Of a DNA stretch of 15,337 nt, positions 1 to 6,350 are shown piece by piece (the first letter of the stretch is position 1; each line of letters begins with the position of its first letter). The translations under genes and the position numbers were made by a program. The notes under the pieces are model-generated. The model did not search any database. It saw only the letters and a list, made by a program, of their open reading frames with translations, and was not told where the DNA came from. Source of the stretch: DASWJZ01 sp964440525 (GTDB taxonomy: Bacteria; Pseudomonadota; Alphaproteobacteria; Rhizobiales; Afifellaceae); NCBI GenBank assembly GCA_964440525.1, contig CAYTTC010000079.1, forward strand, positions 1-15,337, in the 5' to 3' direction.

Positions 1-2
1 CG

Positions 3-593
3 ACCTCGACGCTTTTTCCGATCGCCAAGGACGTGAAGCTGCAGGTCGAGTTCAACCCGGTGACGGTCGCCGAATATCGGCTGATCGGCTACGAGAACCG
101 GCTTCTGAACCGCGAGGACTTCAACAACGACCGCGTCGACGCCGGCGAAATCGGCTCCGGGCACACGGTGACCGCGATCTACGAGATCACGCCTGCGGGA
201 AGCTCGGCTGAGCTGGTCGACGATCTTCGCTATCAGAGTGGCGCTGCGCCGGCGGTGGGTGATCGCGTAAGCGAGTATGCCTTCCTCAGGATCCGCTACA
301 AGCTGCCGGATGAGGACACGAGCAAGTTGATCGAGACGCCCATTGGCGCGGGGAACGAGGTCGGCGCGGCGGGCGGAAGCGATATCGCGCGCGAGGCCCG
401 TTTCGCGGCTTCGGTGGCGGCCTTCGGGCAGATCCTGCGCGGCGGGCGCTACACCGGCGACTTCGGGTATGACGACGTGATCGCGCTCGCCAACGCCAAC
501 AAGGGCGACGACGAGTTCGGCTATAGGAGCGAGTTCGTCAACCTCGTCCGCCTCGCCAAGTCCGCGGCATCGATGGAACGGCCGCAACCTTAG
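3..593 (+). CDS. von Willebrand factor type A domain protein, YfbK/DUF3520 type, C-terminal part (5' end outside window)
   Basis: The frame is open from the first bases of the window and ends at TAG 591-593, so the 196 visible residues are the C-terminal part of a longer protein. They contain the stretch FPIAKDVKLQVEFNP, then AEYRLIGYENR, LNREDFNNDRVDAGEIGSG and HTVTAIYEI. This is the conserved region after the vWA domain in YfbK-like proteins (DUF3520). The later segment FAASVAAFGQILRGG followed by NANKGDDEFGYRSEFVNLV also matches the end of that family. These proteins are usually secreted or periplasmic with an N-terminal lipoprotein or signal sequence, which lies outside the window. Their molecular role is not established; vWA domains usually bind metal and protein ligands. 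The in-frame ATG at 33 is internal, because the conserved sequence starts before it. A cloverleaf-like repeat follows 36 bases after the stop. Confidence 0.9.
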   Translation, partial: TSTLFPIAKDVKLQVEFNPVTVAEYRLIGYENRLLNREDFNNDRVDAGEIGSGHTVTAIYEITPAGSSAELVDDLRYQSGAAPAVGDRVSEYAFLRIRYKLPDEDTSKLIETPIGAGNEVGAAGGSDIAREARFAASVAAFGQILRGGRYTGDFGYDDVIALANANKGDDEFGYRSEFVNLVRLAKSAASMERPQP

Positions 594-629
594 GTACGGC
601 GCCGAGCAAGAGCAGCGGCCCAATTGATT

Positions 630-748
630 GTAGTCATCGCCGGGCTTGACCCGGCGATCCATTCCGTGACGGTTTCACGTAGGAGAATCGCTACGGAATG
701 GATGCCCGGATCATCCCCCGGTTAAACCGGGGGACCGGGCATGACGAC
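630..748. repeat. Palindromic repeat unit, cloverleaf-like, copy 1
   Basis: This 119-bp element has nested inverted repeats. The outer arms at 630-637 and 741-748 are complementary with one mismatch. Inside are three hairpins. The first is TCGCCGGG/CCCGGCGA (637-644 and 650-657) with loop CTTGA. The second is ATCCATTCCGT/ACGGAATGGAT (657-667 and 693-703). The third is TGCCCGG/CCGGGCA (703-709 and 735-741), which encloses the 19-bp palindrome at 715-733. A second copy lies at 6186-6303. Related dispersed palindromes are common between genes in Rhizobiales genomes. This copy ends 15 bases before the chosen start of the DUF2585 gene. Confidence 0.85.
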
Positions 749-763
749 AGGTGGGGAGCGAGG

Positions 764-1339
764 GTGAAGAAATCGGATTTCCGCCTAAATCGCGCTCATC
801 TCGCCATCACGCTCGGCGTCATCGCCGTTGCGGCGCTCGTCCTTCTCCTCATGGGGCGCGAGCCGATCTGCAAGTGCGCGTACGTGAAGCTCTGGCATGG
901 CGTGACCGTCAGCTCGGAGAACTCGCAGCACCTCTCCGACTGGTACTCGCCCTCGCACGTCATCCACGGCTTCATCTTCTTCGGGATTCTGTGGCTTTTC
1001 GCGCGGCGCTGGCCGGCCGGGATTCGGCTTGTCGCAGCAACGATCGTCGAGTCGGCCTGGGAGATCGTGGAAAACACCGAGTGGATCATCAACCGCTATC
1101 GCGAGGCGACGATCTCGCTCGACTATTACGGCGACAGCGTCATCAACTCGGCGTCCGACATCCTCTTCATGGTGCTCGGCTTTGTGCTCGCGTCAAAACT
1201 GCCGGTCTGGCTGACGATCGCGATCGCCATCGTGATGGAGCTCTTCGTCGGCTTCATGATCCGCGACAACCTCGCCCTCAATGTCATCATGCTGTTGTGG
1301 CCGCTCCAGGCGATCCGCGACTGGCAGGCGGGCGGCTGA
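764..1339 (+). CDS. DUF2585 (UPF0314) family multi-pass membrane protein
   Basis: This 191-residue protein belongs to a conserved alphaproteobacterial membrane family of unknown function. Hydrophobic segments lie at about 11-31, 64-80, 86-100, 130-146 and 147-166, so it should be an inner-membrane protein. Recognisable family motifs are WHG (44-46), SSENSQHLSDWYS (50-62) with His65 and His69, ESAWEIVENTEWIINRYR (96-113), and GDSVINSASD (123-132). The many conserved polar residues inside membrane segments hint at an enzymatic or transport role, but that is inference. I chose GTG 764 because GGGGAG at 752-757 is a plausible ribosome site and homology starts soon after. The in-frame ATG at 698 would place the cloverleaf repeat inside the protein. 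A YkvA-like gene follows 55 bases downstream on the same strand, probably co-transcribed. Confidence 0.85.
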   Translation: MKKSDFRLNRAHLAITLGVIAVAALVLLLMGREPICKCAYVKLWHGVTVSSENSQHLSDWYSPSHVIHGFIFFGILWLFARRWPAGIRLVAATIVESAWEIVENTEWIINRYREATISLDYYGDSVINSASDILFMVLGFVLASKLPVWLTIAIAIVMELFVGFMIRDNLALNVIMLLWPLQAIRDWQAGG

Positions 1340-1394
1340 CGAGTGTCTTGCGATCGGCGCGGCTCCGCTCCATCTTGGCGGGGTGGAGGACTTG

Positions 1395-1769
1395 ATGACG
1401 AAGCATGTTCCCGACATCGAAATTTTGGGGCCGGAGGACGCATCCGAGAAGGAGCGGCGCGTGCGCGCCCGCTTCTGGCCGACGGTCAAACGGGCGCTTC
1501 GGCACATCCCGTTCATCGAGGAGGTCGCGGCGGCCTACTACGCCATGCTCGACCCGACGACGCCGCTCGGCGCTCGCCTGACGCTTGTCGCGGCGCTCGC
1601 CTATTTCGTGGCGCCCTTCGACTTCGTCCCCGACTTCATCCTCGGGATCGGCTTCCTCGACGACGCCTCGGTGTTGATGGCGGCGCTCGGCGCCGTTCGC
1701 AGCTCCATCAAGGAAGAGCATCGTGTGGCGGCGCGGCAGGCGCTTGCCGAGAAGGCGGGCGCCGCTTGA
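1395..1769 (+). CDS. YkvA family protein (DUF1232)
   Basis: This 124-residue protein has a DUF1232 domain at about residues 58-100. The signature is PFDFVPDFILGIGFLDD at 74-90, equivalent to the family's P-x-D-x-x-P-D-x-(8-10)-DD pattern. The segment before it (62-73) is hydrophobic, as is the one after (92-101), so a small membrane-associated helical hairpin is likely. Function in this family is not known. ATG 1395 is preceded by GGAGGA at 1385-1390 with a short 4-base gap; a TTG at 1392 is in frame directly before it. The gene follows the DUF2585 gene by 55 bases and probably shares its transcript. No clear terminator follows. Confidence 0.87.
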   Translation: MTKHVPDIEILGPEDASEKERRVRARFWPTVKRALRHIPFIEEVAAAYYAMLDPTTPLGARLTLVAALAYFVAPFDFVPDFILGIGFLDDASVLMAALGAVRSSIKEEHRVAARQALAEKAGAA

Positions 1770-1870
1770 ACGCCCTTGGACGCCGCTCAGTCACAGTCTC
1801 GCCCAGATTTTTGGAAGTATTCCCCGCGGATCGCGCCGACAGTAGGGTGGGCGCGGTGCGTCGTTGACGT

Positions 1871-1883
1871 TTTGGTAACCAAA
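1871..1883. promoter_or_regulatory. Small palindrome in the ialB-like gene leader, possible operator
   Basis: The sequence TTTGGT-A-ACCAAA is a perfect palindrome around a central A, 85 bases before the chosen start of the IalB-family gene. TTGACG at 1864-1869 lies next to it and could be a -35 element, but I see no convincing -10 at the right distance. The 198-base gap 1770-1967 holds no other gene that I can support. A regulatory role is inference only. Confidence 0.25.
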
Positions 1884-1967
1884 GCACGGAAATCTGCTGC
1901 CTCGCGATTGCCGGCCTCCGGCCGGCGCAGGATTCGGCGAGCACGAAGAGGAACCAGGATCGCGATC

Positions 1968-2498
1968 ATGATCCATTTCAGACAGCTTATCGGGGTAGCC
2001 CTCGCGCTTTGCACTGCCGCAGGCGCGCTTGCGCAAGGTGCCGCGAAGCCGACGCTTATCGGCACCTTCAGCCAATGGACAATGTGGTCCTATACCGGCA
2101 GCTACCGCGGCAATGCGGAGGGCAAGGTCTGCTACATCTATTCCGAGCCGGACAAGATGCAGCCCACCAAGCTCGACCATGGACGCGTCAGCTTTTCGGT
2201 GACGTCGAGCCCGGCCGAGGGAATCCAGACGGAGGCGAATTTCGTCACCGGCTACGTGATGAAGGAGCAATCCTCCGTTACGGTGGAGATCGGCGACAGG
2301 AGCTTCACGATGTTCACCCAGGGCGACAGCGCCTGGTTGGTGAACAAGGAGGAGGAGCCGGCGCTGCTGGCCGCGATGCGAGACGGCAGCTCGATGGTGG
2401 TGAAAGCGGTTTCGCGGCGCGGCAACCCGACCACCTACAATTATTCGCTCTCCGGCGTGACCGCGGCGGCCGACAAAATGATCGCGGAGTGCAAGTAG
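1968..2498 (+). CDS. Invasion-associated locus B (IalB) family secreted protein
   Basis: This 176-residue precursor starts with a typical signal peptide (hydrophobic stretch 7-22, likely cleavage after ALA22 before Gln23). The mature part begins GAAKPTLIGTFSQWTMWSY and contains GKVCYIYSEP (52-61), then alternating beta-type segments with VTVEIGDRSFTMFTQGDSAWL, and ends in AECK. That order fits the IalB family first described from Bartonella invasion genes and widespread in Rhizobiales. Two mature cysteines, Cys55 and Cys175, could form a disulfide. Most family members are in free-living bacteria, so a role in invasion should not be assumed; a periplasmic or envelope role is likely. ATG 1968 has AGGA at 1956-1959, 8 bases upstream. 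In-frame starts further upstream (ORF open from 1776) would bury the signal peptide. A terminator hairpin follows the gene. Confidence 0.85.
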   Translation: MIHFRQLIGVALALCTAAGALAQGAAKPTLIGTFSQWTMWSYTGSYRGNAEGKVCYIYSEPDKMQPTKLDHGRVSFSVTSSPAEGIQTEANFVTGYVMKEQSSVTVEIGDRSFTMFTQGDSAWLVNKEEEPALLAAMRDGSSMVVKAVSRRGNPTTYNYSLSGVTAAADKMIAECK

Positions 2499-2539
2499 CT
2501 TTCCACGGGCGCCGACCTTATCTGACACGGAATCGACGG

Positions 2540-2566
2540 ACGGGCCGCCTCGGCGGTCCGTTTTCG
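2540..2566 (+). terminator. Rho-independent terminator after the IalB-family gene
   Basis: ACGGGCCGCC at 2540-2549 pairs with GGCGGTCCGT at 2552-2561 over ten positions including one G-T pair; closing the tight loop leaves about nine. A run of T starts at 2561 (TTTTCGTT). It lies 42 bases after the IalB-family stop and 33 bases before the rlmN start, so rlmN probably has its own promoter or depends on readthrough. Confidence 0.75.
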
Positions 2567-2598
2567 TTATGGCGTCCCGACGTGATAGAAGAACTGCC

Positions 2599-3831
2599 AT
2601 GAATACGATCGCTCCGATCGCCGCTGCGCAGGAATTCCCCACGGCGGCGCCCGAGAAGCTCTCGCTGATCGGGCTGTCGCGCTTGGGTCTTGCCGATGCG
2701 CTCCGCGGCATCAGCGTGCCGGAGGCGCAGCTTCGCATGCGCGCGAGCCAGCTCTGGCATTGGCTCTACTTCCGCGGCGCGACCGATTTCTCGGCGATGA
2801 CGAATATGTCGAAAGCGCTCCGCGACGAGTTCGGCGAGCGCTTCACGCTGGCGCGGCCCGAGATCGTCGCCGAGCAGGTTTCCGTCGATGGGACGCGGAA
2901 ATGGCTGCTGCGCTTTCCTGCCCGCGGCGCCGGCCGGCCGGTCGAGGTGGAGACCGTCTATATCCCGGAGGAGGGACGCGGCACGCTCTGCGTCTCCAGC
3001 CAGGTCGGCTGCACGCTCGCCTGCACCTTCTGCCATACCGGTACGCAGCGCCTCGTGCGCAACCTGACGGCCGAGGAGATCGTGGCGCAGATTCTTGTGG
3101 CACGCGAAAAACTTGGCGATTTCCCCGACGCGGAAACGCCGCAAGGCGCGGTCGTGCCGAGCGAGGGACGGCTCGTTTCTAACGTCGTTATGATGGGGAT
3201 GGGCGAGCCGCTTTACAATTTCGACAACGTGAAGGAAGCGCTGCTGATCGCTGCCGACGGCGACGGCATCGCGCTTTCCAGGCGGCGGATCACGCTCTCC
3301 ACCTCCGGCATCGCCCCGATGATCCCGCGCGCCGGCGCCGAGATCGGCACCATGCTCGCTATCTCGCTCCACGCCGTCCGCGACGAGCTTCGCGACGAGC
3401 TCGTGCCGATCAACAGGAAGTGGCCGATCGCGGAATTGATGGAAGCCTGCCGCGCCTATCCGGGCCTCTCGAATGCGAGGCGGATCACCTTCGAATATGT
3501 GATGCTGAAGGGGGTGAACGACTCGCTTCCCGAAGCGCGGGAGCTGGTGCGATTGCTCTCCGGCATTCCTGCAAAAATCAATCTCATCCCGTTCAACCCC
3601 TGGCCGGGCGCGCCCTACGAGTGCTCCGACTGGGAGCGGATCGAGTCGTTTGCCGAAGTCGTCAACCGCGCCGGTTATGCCTCGCCGATCCGCACCCCGC
3701 GCGGCCGCGACATTTTCGCCGCCTGCGGGCAATTGAAGAGCGCCAGTGAGAGGATGCGGAAGAGCGAGCGCGAAATGACGGGGATTGCCCCTCTCCCAGA
3801 GGGAGAGGGTGCCCGCGAAGCGGGCGGGTGA
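2599..3831 (+). CDS. rlmN: Dual-specificity 23S rRNA (adenine2503-C2)/tRNA(adenine37-C2) methyltransferase RlmN
   Basis: This 410-residue radical-SAM enzyme methylates C2 of A2503 in 23S rRNA, and in characterised homologs also A37 in some tRNAs. The N-terminal accessory region includes LRMRASQLWHWLYFRG. The iron-sulfur cluster motif CxxxCxxC is Cys138, Cys142 and Cys145 (VGCTLACTFCHTG). The two mechanistic cysteines that match E. coli Cys118 and Cys355 are Cys131 (GTLCVSS) and Cys376 (RGRDIFAACGQL). Also present are NVVMMGMGEPLYN, RRITLSTSG, SLHA and NLIPFNPWPG. I chose ATG 2599 because AGAAGA at 2587-2592 is a good ribosome site; an in-frame ATG at 2569 would lie inside the upstream terminator's T-run region. 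After about residue 395 the conserved sequence ends and the last residues (APLPEGEGAREAGG) are translated from a dispersed hairpin repeat that also provides the stop codon. Confidence 0.96.
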   Translation: MNTIAPIAAAQEFPTAAPEKLSLIGLSRLGLADALRGISVPEAQLRMRASQLWHWLYFRGATDFSAMTNMSKALRDEFGERFTLARPEIVAEQVSVDGTRKWLLRFPARGAGRPVEVETVYIPEEGRGTLCVSSQVGCTLACTFCHTGTQRLVRNLTAEEIVAQILVAREKLGDFPDAETPQGAVVPSEGRLVSNVVMMGMGEPLYNFDNVKEALLIAADGDGIALSRRRITLSTSGIAPMIPRAGAEIGTMLAISLHAVRDELRDELVPINRKWPIAELMEACRAYPGLSNARRITFEYVMLKGVNDSLPEARELVRLLSGIPAKINLIPFNPWPGAPYECSDWERIESFAEVVNRAGYASPIRTPRGRDIFAACGQLKSASERMRKSEREMTGIAPLPEGEGAREAGG

Positions 3832-3937
3832 GGGGCTGCGACGTCTATCGTCCTGCTCACCGTCGGCGTCGCATCCCCTCATCCGTCCCCCGGTTAAACC
3901 GGGGGATCGCAGCCACCTTCTCCCTATGGGAGAAGGT
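3789..3937. repeat. Composite hairpin-rich intergenic repeat overlapping the rlmN 3' end
   Basis: Several perfect inverted repeats occur in a row: CCCTCTCCC/GGGAGAGGG (3789-3797, 3801-3809), GCCCGC/GCGGGC (3811-3816, 3820-3825), the 19-bp palindrome 3887-3905, and ACCTTCTCCC/GGGAGAAGGT (3915-3924, 3928-3937). In addition, GAGGGGCTGCGACG at 3830-3843 pairs with 3867-3880 at 13 of 14 positions, and GGCTGCGA at 3834-3841 pairs perfectly with 3907-3914. The GGGAGAGGG/TGAGGGG style matches dispersed intergenic repeats known from many alphaproteobacteria. It sits between the convergent genes rlmN and DUF1697 and could act as a terminator for both. Confidence 0.8.
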
Positions 3938-3963
3938 CTCGCGCTCCTCCTGATCCGTCCCGC

Positions 3964-4517
3964 TCAACCTCTGTCGATCGCCGTGGCGATCTTGAAGAGC
4001 TTAATCAGCGTGTTCCAGTTCCGCGCCGTACCGACGACGCCGAGCTGTTTTTCGAGCGGCGCGTTGGTGAGCTTGGAGCGGCCGATACCGTTCGGATAGG
4101 TGAGGTAGACGTTCTCACCTTTGATCTCGATTTTTTCCGGGCCGGCATAGGCCTCGGCGACACGCGCTTTAGCGCCGGCCTTGGGCTTTTTCGCCAGCGT
4201 CATCACGAGGAGATGGCTCGGGTCGGACTTCGCCATGTCGGGAAACGGATTCTTGTGGAGGATCGTCTTTAGCTCGGAAACGCTGCGGATCACGATCGCC
4301 GGGCGAAACCCAAATTCCTTCTCGACGGCATCCTCGATCGTCTTCGTGAGTTTTCCGCGCTCTTTCTCCTTTGTGGCGAAGATGACGTTGCCGCTGTTCA
4401 GCAGTGTCTTCACGGGCGCGTACCAAGCTCTTCGAAGAGTGCCTTCAGCGTGGCCATCTTGATCGTCTTGTTGCCGCCGACATTGATGCCGCGGAGGAAG
4501 GCGATGTAGACGGGCAT
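3964..4517 (-). pseudogene. DUF1697 family protein gene interrupted by a one-base frameshift
   Basis: From ATG 4517 the frame reads MPVYIAFLRGINVGGNK then ALFEELG, the classic DUF1697 N-terminus, but it meets TGA at 4412-4410. The adjacent frame continues at once with VKTLLNSGNVIFATKEKE and runs to TGA 3966-3964 through FPDMAKSDPSHLLV and a C-terminal NGIGRSKLTNAPLEKQLG. Adding one base near 4422 restores GY-AP-VKTLL and gives a single 184-residue protein, the usual family length. The span is 554 bases, one short of a multiple of three. It may be a true pseudogene or a sequencing error. The gene starts four bases after the purH stop, so it would be in the purH transcript. AGGAGG lies flush against the ATG (4523-4518), with no spacer, which is unusual. 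DUF1697 function is unknown. Confidence 0.8.
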
Positions 4518-4521
4518 CCTC

Positions 4522-6123
4522 CTAGTGCCGGAAGTGCCGCATGTCGGTAAAAACCATGGCGAGGCCCTTTTCGTCGGCGGCGGCAATCACTTCGTTGTCC
4601 CGGAGAGAACCTCCCGGCTGGATCACCGCGGTCGCGCCGGCTTCGGCCGCGGCCAAAAGCCCGTCGGCGAAGGGGAAGAAGGCGTCGGAGGCGACGACCG
4701 AGTTTTCGGTCAGCGGTTTTTCGAGCCCTGCGGCCTTGGCGGCGTCGGCTGCCTTGTGGGCGGCGATCCTTGCCGCGTCGACGCGGCTCATCTGACCCGC
4801 GCCGATTCCGACGGTCGCGCCATCCCGCACATAGACGATGGCGTTCGACTTCACGTGCTTGGCCACGCGGAAGGCGAACAAGAGGTCGTGCATCTCGCCT
4901 TCCGTTGGCGCGCGGCGCGTGACGACGCGGCATTCGGCGCGGGTAACGAGCCCGGCGTCGCGCTCCTGCACCAGCAGGCCGCCGGCCACGCTCTTTACCC
5001 TTAGATGCTTCGCGCCGGGATCGGCCATCCCGCCGGTGAGGAGCAGACGGAGATTAGGTTTCTTGGCGAAGATTTCGAGCGCCGCCGCGTCGGCGTCAGG
5101 CGCCACCACCACTTCGGTGAAGATGCGGGTGATCGCCGTGGCCGCCGCCGCGTCGAGCGGCCGGTTCGCCGCCACGATGCCGCCATAGGCGGAGACGGGG
5201 TCGCAGAGGAGCGCCTTCGCGTAAGCGTCGGCGAGATCATTGCCGACCGCCGCGCCACAGGGATTGGCGTGCTTGACGATGACCACCAACGGCTGTTCCG
5301 GGGGCAAGTCGGAGACGAGCTCGAAAGCCGCGTCGGCGTCGTTGAGGTTGTTGAAGGAGAGCTCTTTTCCCTGCACCTGCCGCGCCGTCGCGACGTTCGG
5401 CGGCGGCTCCTCCGTCAGGTAGAGCGCGGCCGGCTGATGCGGATTTTCGCCGTAGCGCAGGCGCTCGCGGAGTTTTCCCGCGACGACCAGCCGCTCGGGA
5501 AAATCGTCACCCACCTCGCGCCCGTACCAGGCGGCGATCGTTGCGTCGTAGGCGGCGGTCCGGGCGAACGCCTTTGCGGCGAGGCGGGCGCGAAGCGCGC
5601 GCGGCGCGCCGCCCTCCTGCAACGCGGCGATGATGGCGCCGTAGTCGCTGGGGTCGGTCACCACCGCTACCCAGGCGGCGTTCTTGGCGGCGCCGCGGAT
5701 CATTGCGGGCCCTCCGATGTCGATGTTCTCGATCGCCTCCGCGGCGTCGGCGCCGCGCGCAATCGTCGCTTCGAAGGGATAGAGGTTCGAGACGAGGCAA
5801 TCGATGCCCGCGATGCCAAAACTCTGCATGGCTGCCTGATGCGCCGGGTCGTCGCGGATCGCGAGCAGGCCGCCGTGGATGCGCGGATGCAGCGTCTTCA
5901 CCCGGCCGTCCATCATCTCCGGCATGCCGGTGAGGGCGCCGATGTCGGTCACCGCGAGGCCGGCTTCGACGAGCGTTTTCGCGGTGCCGCCGGTCGAGAG
6001 AATCTCGACCCCATGCTCGGCAAAAGCGCGGGCGAGCTCCACCACGCCGGATTTGTCGTAGACGGATATGAGCGCGCGCTTGATGTCGAGAAGCACGGGA
6101 CCGGCGGTCTCCGCAGCGGACAT
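4522..6123 (-). CDS. purH: Bifunctional AICAR formyltransferase/IMP cyclohydrolase
   Basis: This 533-residue enzyme catalyses the last two steps of IMP synthesis: formylation of AICAR with 10-formyl-tetrahydrofolate and ring closure to IMP, in the cytoplasm. The N-terminal cyclohydrolase (MGS-like) domain, about 14-205, has ALISVYDKSG, ILSTGGTAKTL, MMDGRVKTLHPRIHGGLL (70-87) and NLYPFEAT. The C-terminal transformylase domain begins near LRYGENPHQPAALY (222-235) and carries the catalytic Lys-His pair in VKHANPCG (Lys284, His285), followed by DPVSAYGGIVA. It ends with the conserved SDAFFPFADGL, IQPGGSLRD and FTDMRHFRH. The length is normal. ATG 6123 has GGAAGG 8 bases upstream (6137-6132). A cloverleaf-like repeat lies 62 bases upstream, between purH and the heparinase-like gene, and might separate their transcripts. 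The frameshifted DUF1697 gene follows. Confidence 0.97.
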   Translation of the reverse strand: MSAAETAGPVLLDIKRALISVYDKSGVVELARAFAEHGVEILSTGGTAKTLVEAGLAVTDIGALTGMPEMMDGRVKTLHPRIHGGLLAIRDDPAHQAAMQSFGIAGIDCLVSNLYPFEATIARGADAAEAIENIDIGGPAMIRGAAKNAAWVAVVTDPSDYGAIIAALQEGGAPRALRARLAAKAFARTAAYDATIAAWYGREVGDDFPERLVVAGKLRERLRYGENPHQPAALYLTEEPPPNVATARQVQGKELSFNNLNDADAAFELVSDLPPEQPLVVIVKHANPCGAAVGNDLADAYAKALLCDPVSAYGGIVAANRPLDAAAATAITRIFTEVVVAPDADAAALEIFAKKPNLRLLLTGGMADPGAKHLRVKSVAGGLLVQERDAGLVTRAECRVVTRRAPTEGEMHDLLFAFRVAKHVKSNAIVYVRDGATVGIGAGQMSRVDAARIAAHKAADAAKAAGLEKPLTENSVVASDAFFPFADGLLAAAEAGATAVIQPGGSLRDNEVIAAADEKGLAMVFTDMRHFRH

Positions 6124-6185
6124 GAGCGAGGCCTTCCAGAAGCCACGGCGATTGTCGCACGGGGCGAGACGACAAATCCTTTACT

Positions 6186-6303
6186 GTCGTCATCCCATGG
6201 CTTGACCATGGGATCCATTCCGTAACGCGCCGGCCATTCGCGACCGCTGCGGAATGGATTGCCGGGCGATCCCCCGGTTAAACCGGGGGACGGCAATGAC
6301 GAC
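6186..6303. repeat. Palindromic repeat unit, cloverleaf-like, copy 2
   Basis: This 118-bp element has the same architecture as the copy at 630-748. The outer stem GTCGTCAT/ATGACGAC (6186-6193, 6296-6303) is perfect. Hairpin one is TCCCATGG/CCATGGGA (6193-6200, 6206-6213) with the same CTTGA loop but a different stem. Hairpin two is ATCCATTCCGT/GCGGAATGGAT (6213-6223, 6249-6259). Hairpin three is ATTGCCG/CGGCAAT (6258-6264, 6291-6297) around the 19-bp palindrome 6271-6289. It fills most of the 227-base gap between the heparinase-like gene and purH; I see no gene in that gap. Confidence 0.85.
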
Positions 6304-6350
6304 AAGTGCTGAGGATGGCGACTAGCACGCTGTTCGGGCGCCGGGAAGGA

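Noticed and set aside
1791..2738. A 315-residue - strand frame opposite the IalB-family gene
   Set aside because: It covers a signal-peptide gene, a terminator and the rlmN start on the other strand, and looks like shadow composition.
2518..3882. A 454-residue open frame on the - strand opposite rlmN
   Set aside because: It is antisense to a clear rlmN gene with all catalytic motifs, its product is rich in Arg/His/Asp/Gly with no recognisable domain, and it runs through the terminator and the hairpin repeat. It is a shadow frame of GC-rich coding DNA.
3789..3937. The hairpin series as a CRISPR array
   Set aside because: The palindromes differ from each other and are not regularly spaced direct repeats; no spacers or cas genes are present.
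5005..6225. A 406-residue + strand frame opposite purH
   Set aside because: It lies antisense to the conserved purH gene, has a skewed Arg/Gly/Val/Asp composition and passes into the repeat upstream of purH. No domain is seen.
6186..6303. The cloverleaf repeat as a tRNA gene
   Set aside because: Although it has an outer stem and three arms, it is about 118 bases long, lacks T-loop (GTTCRA) and D-loop signatures, and the copies differ in every stem. It is a dispersed repeat, not a tRNA.
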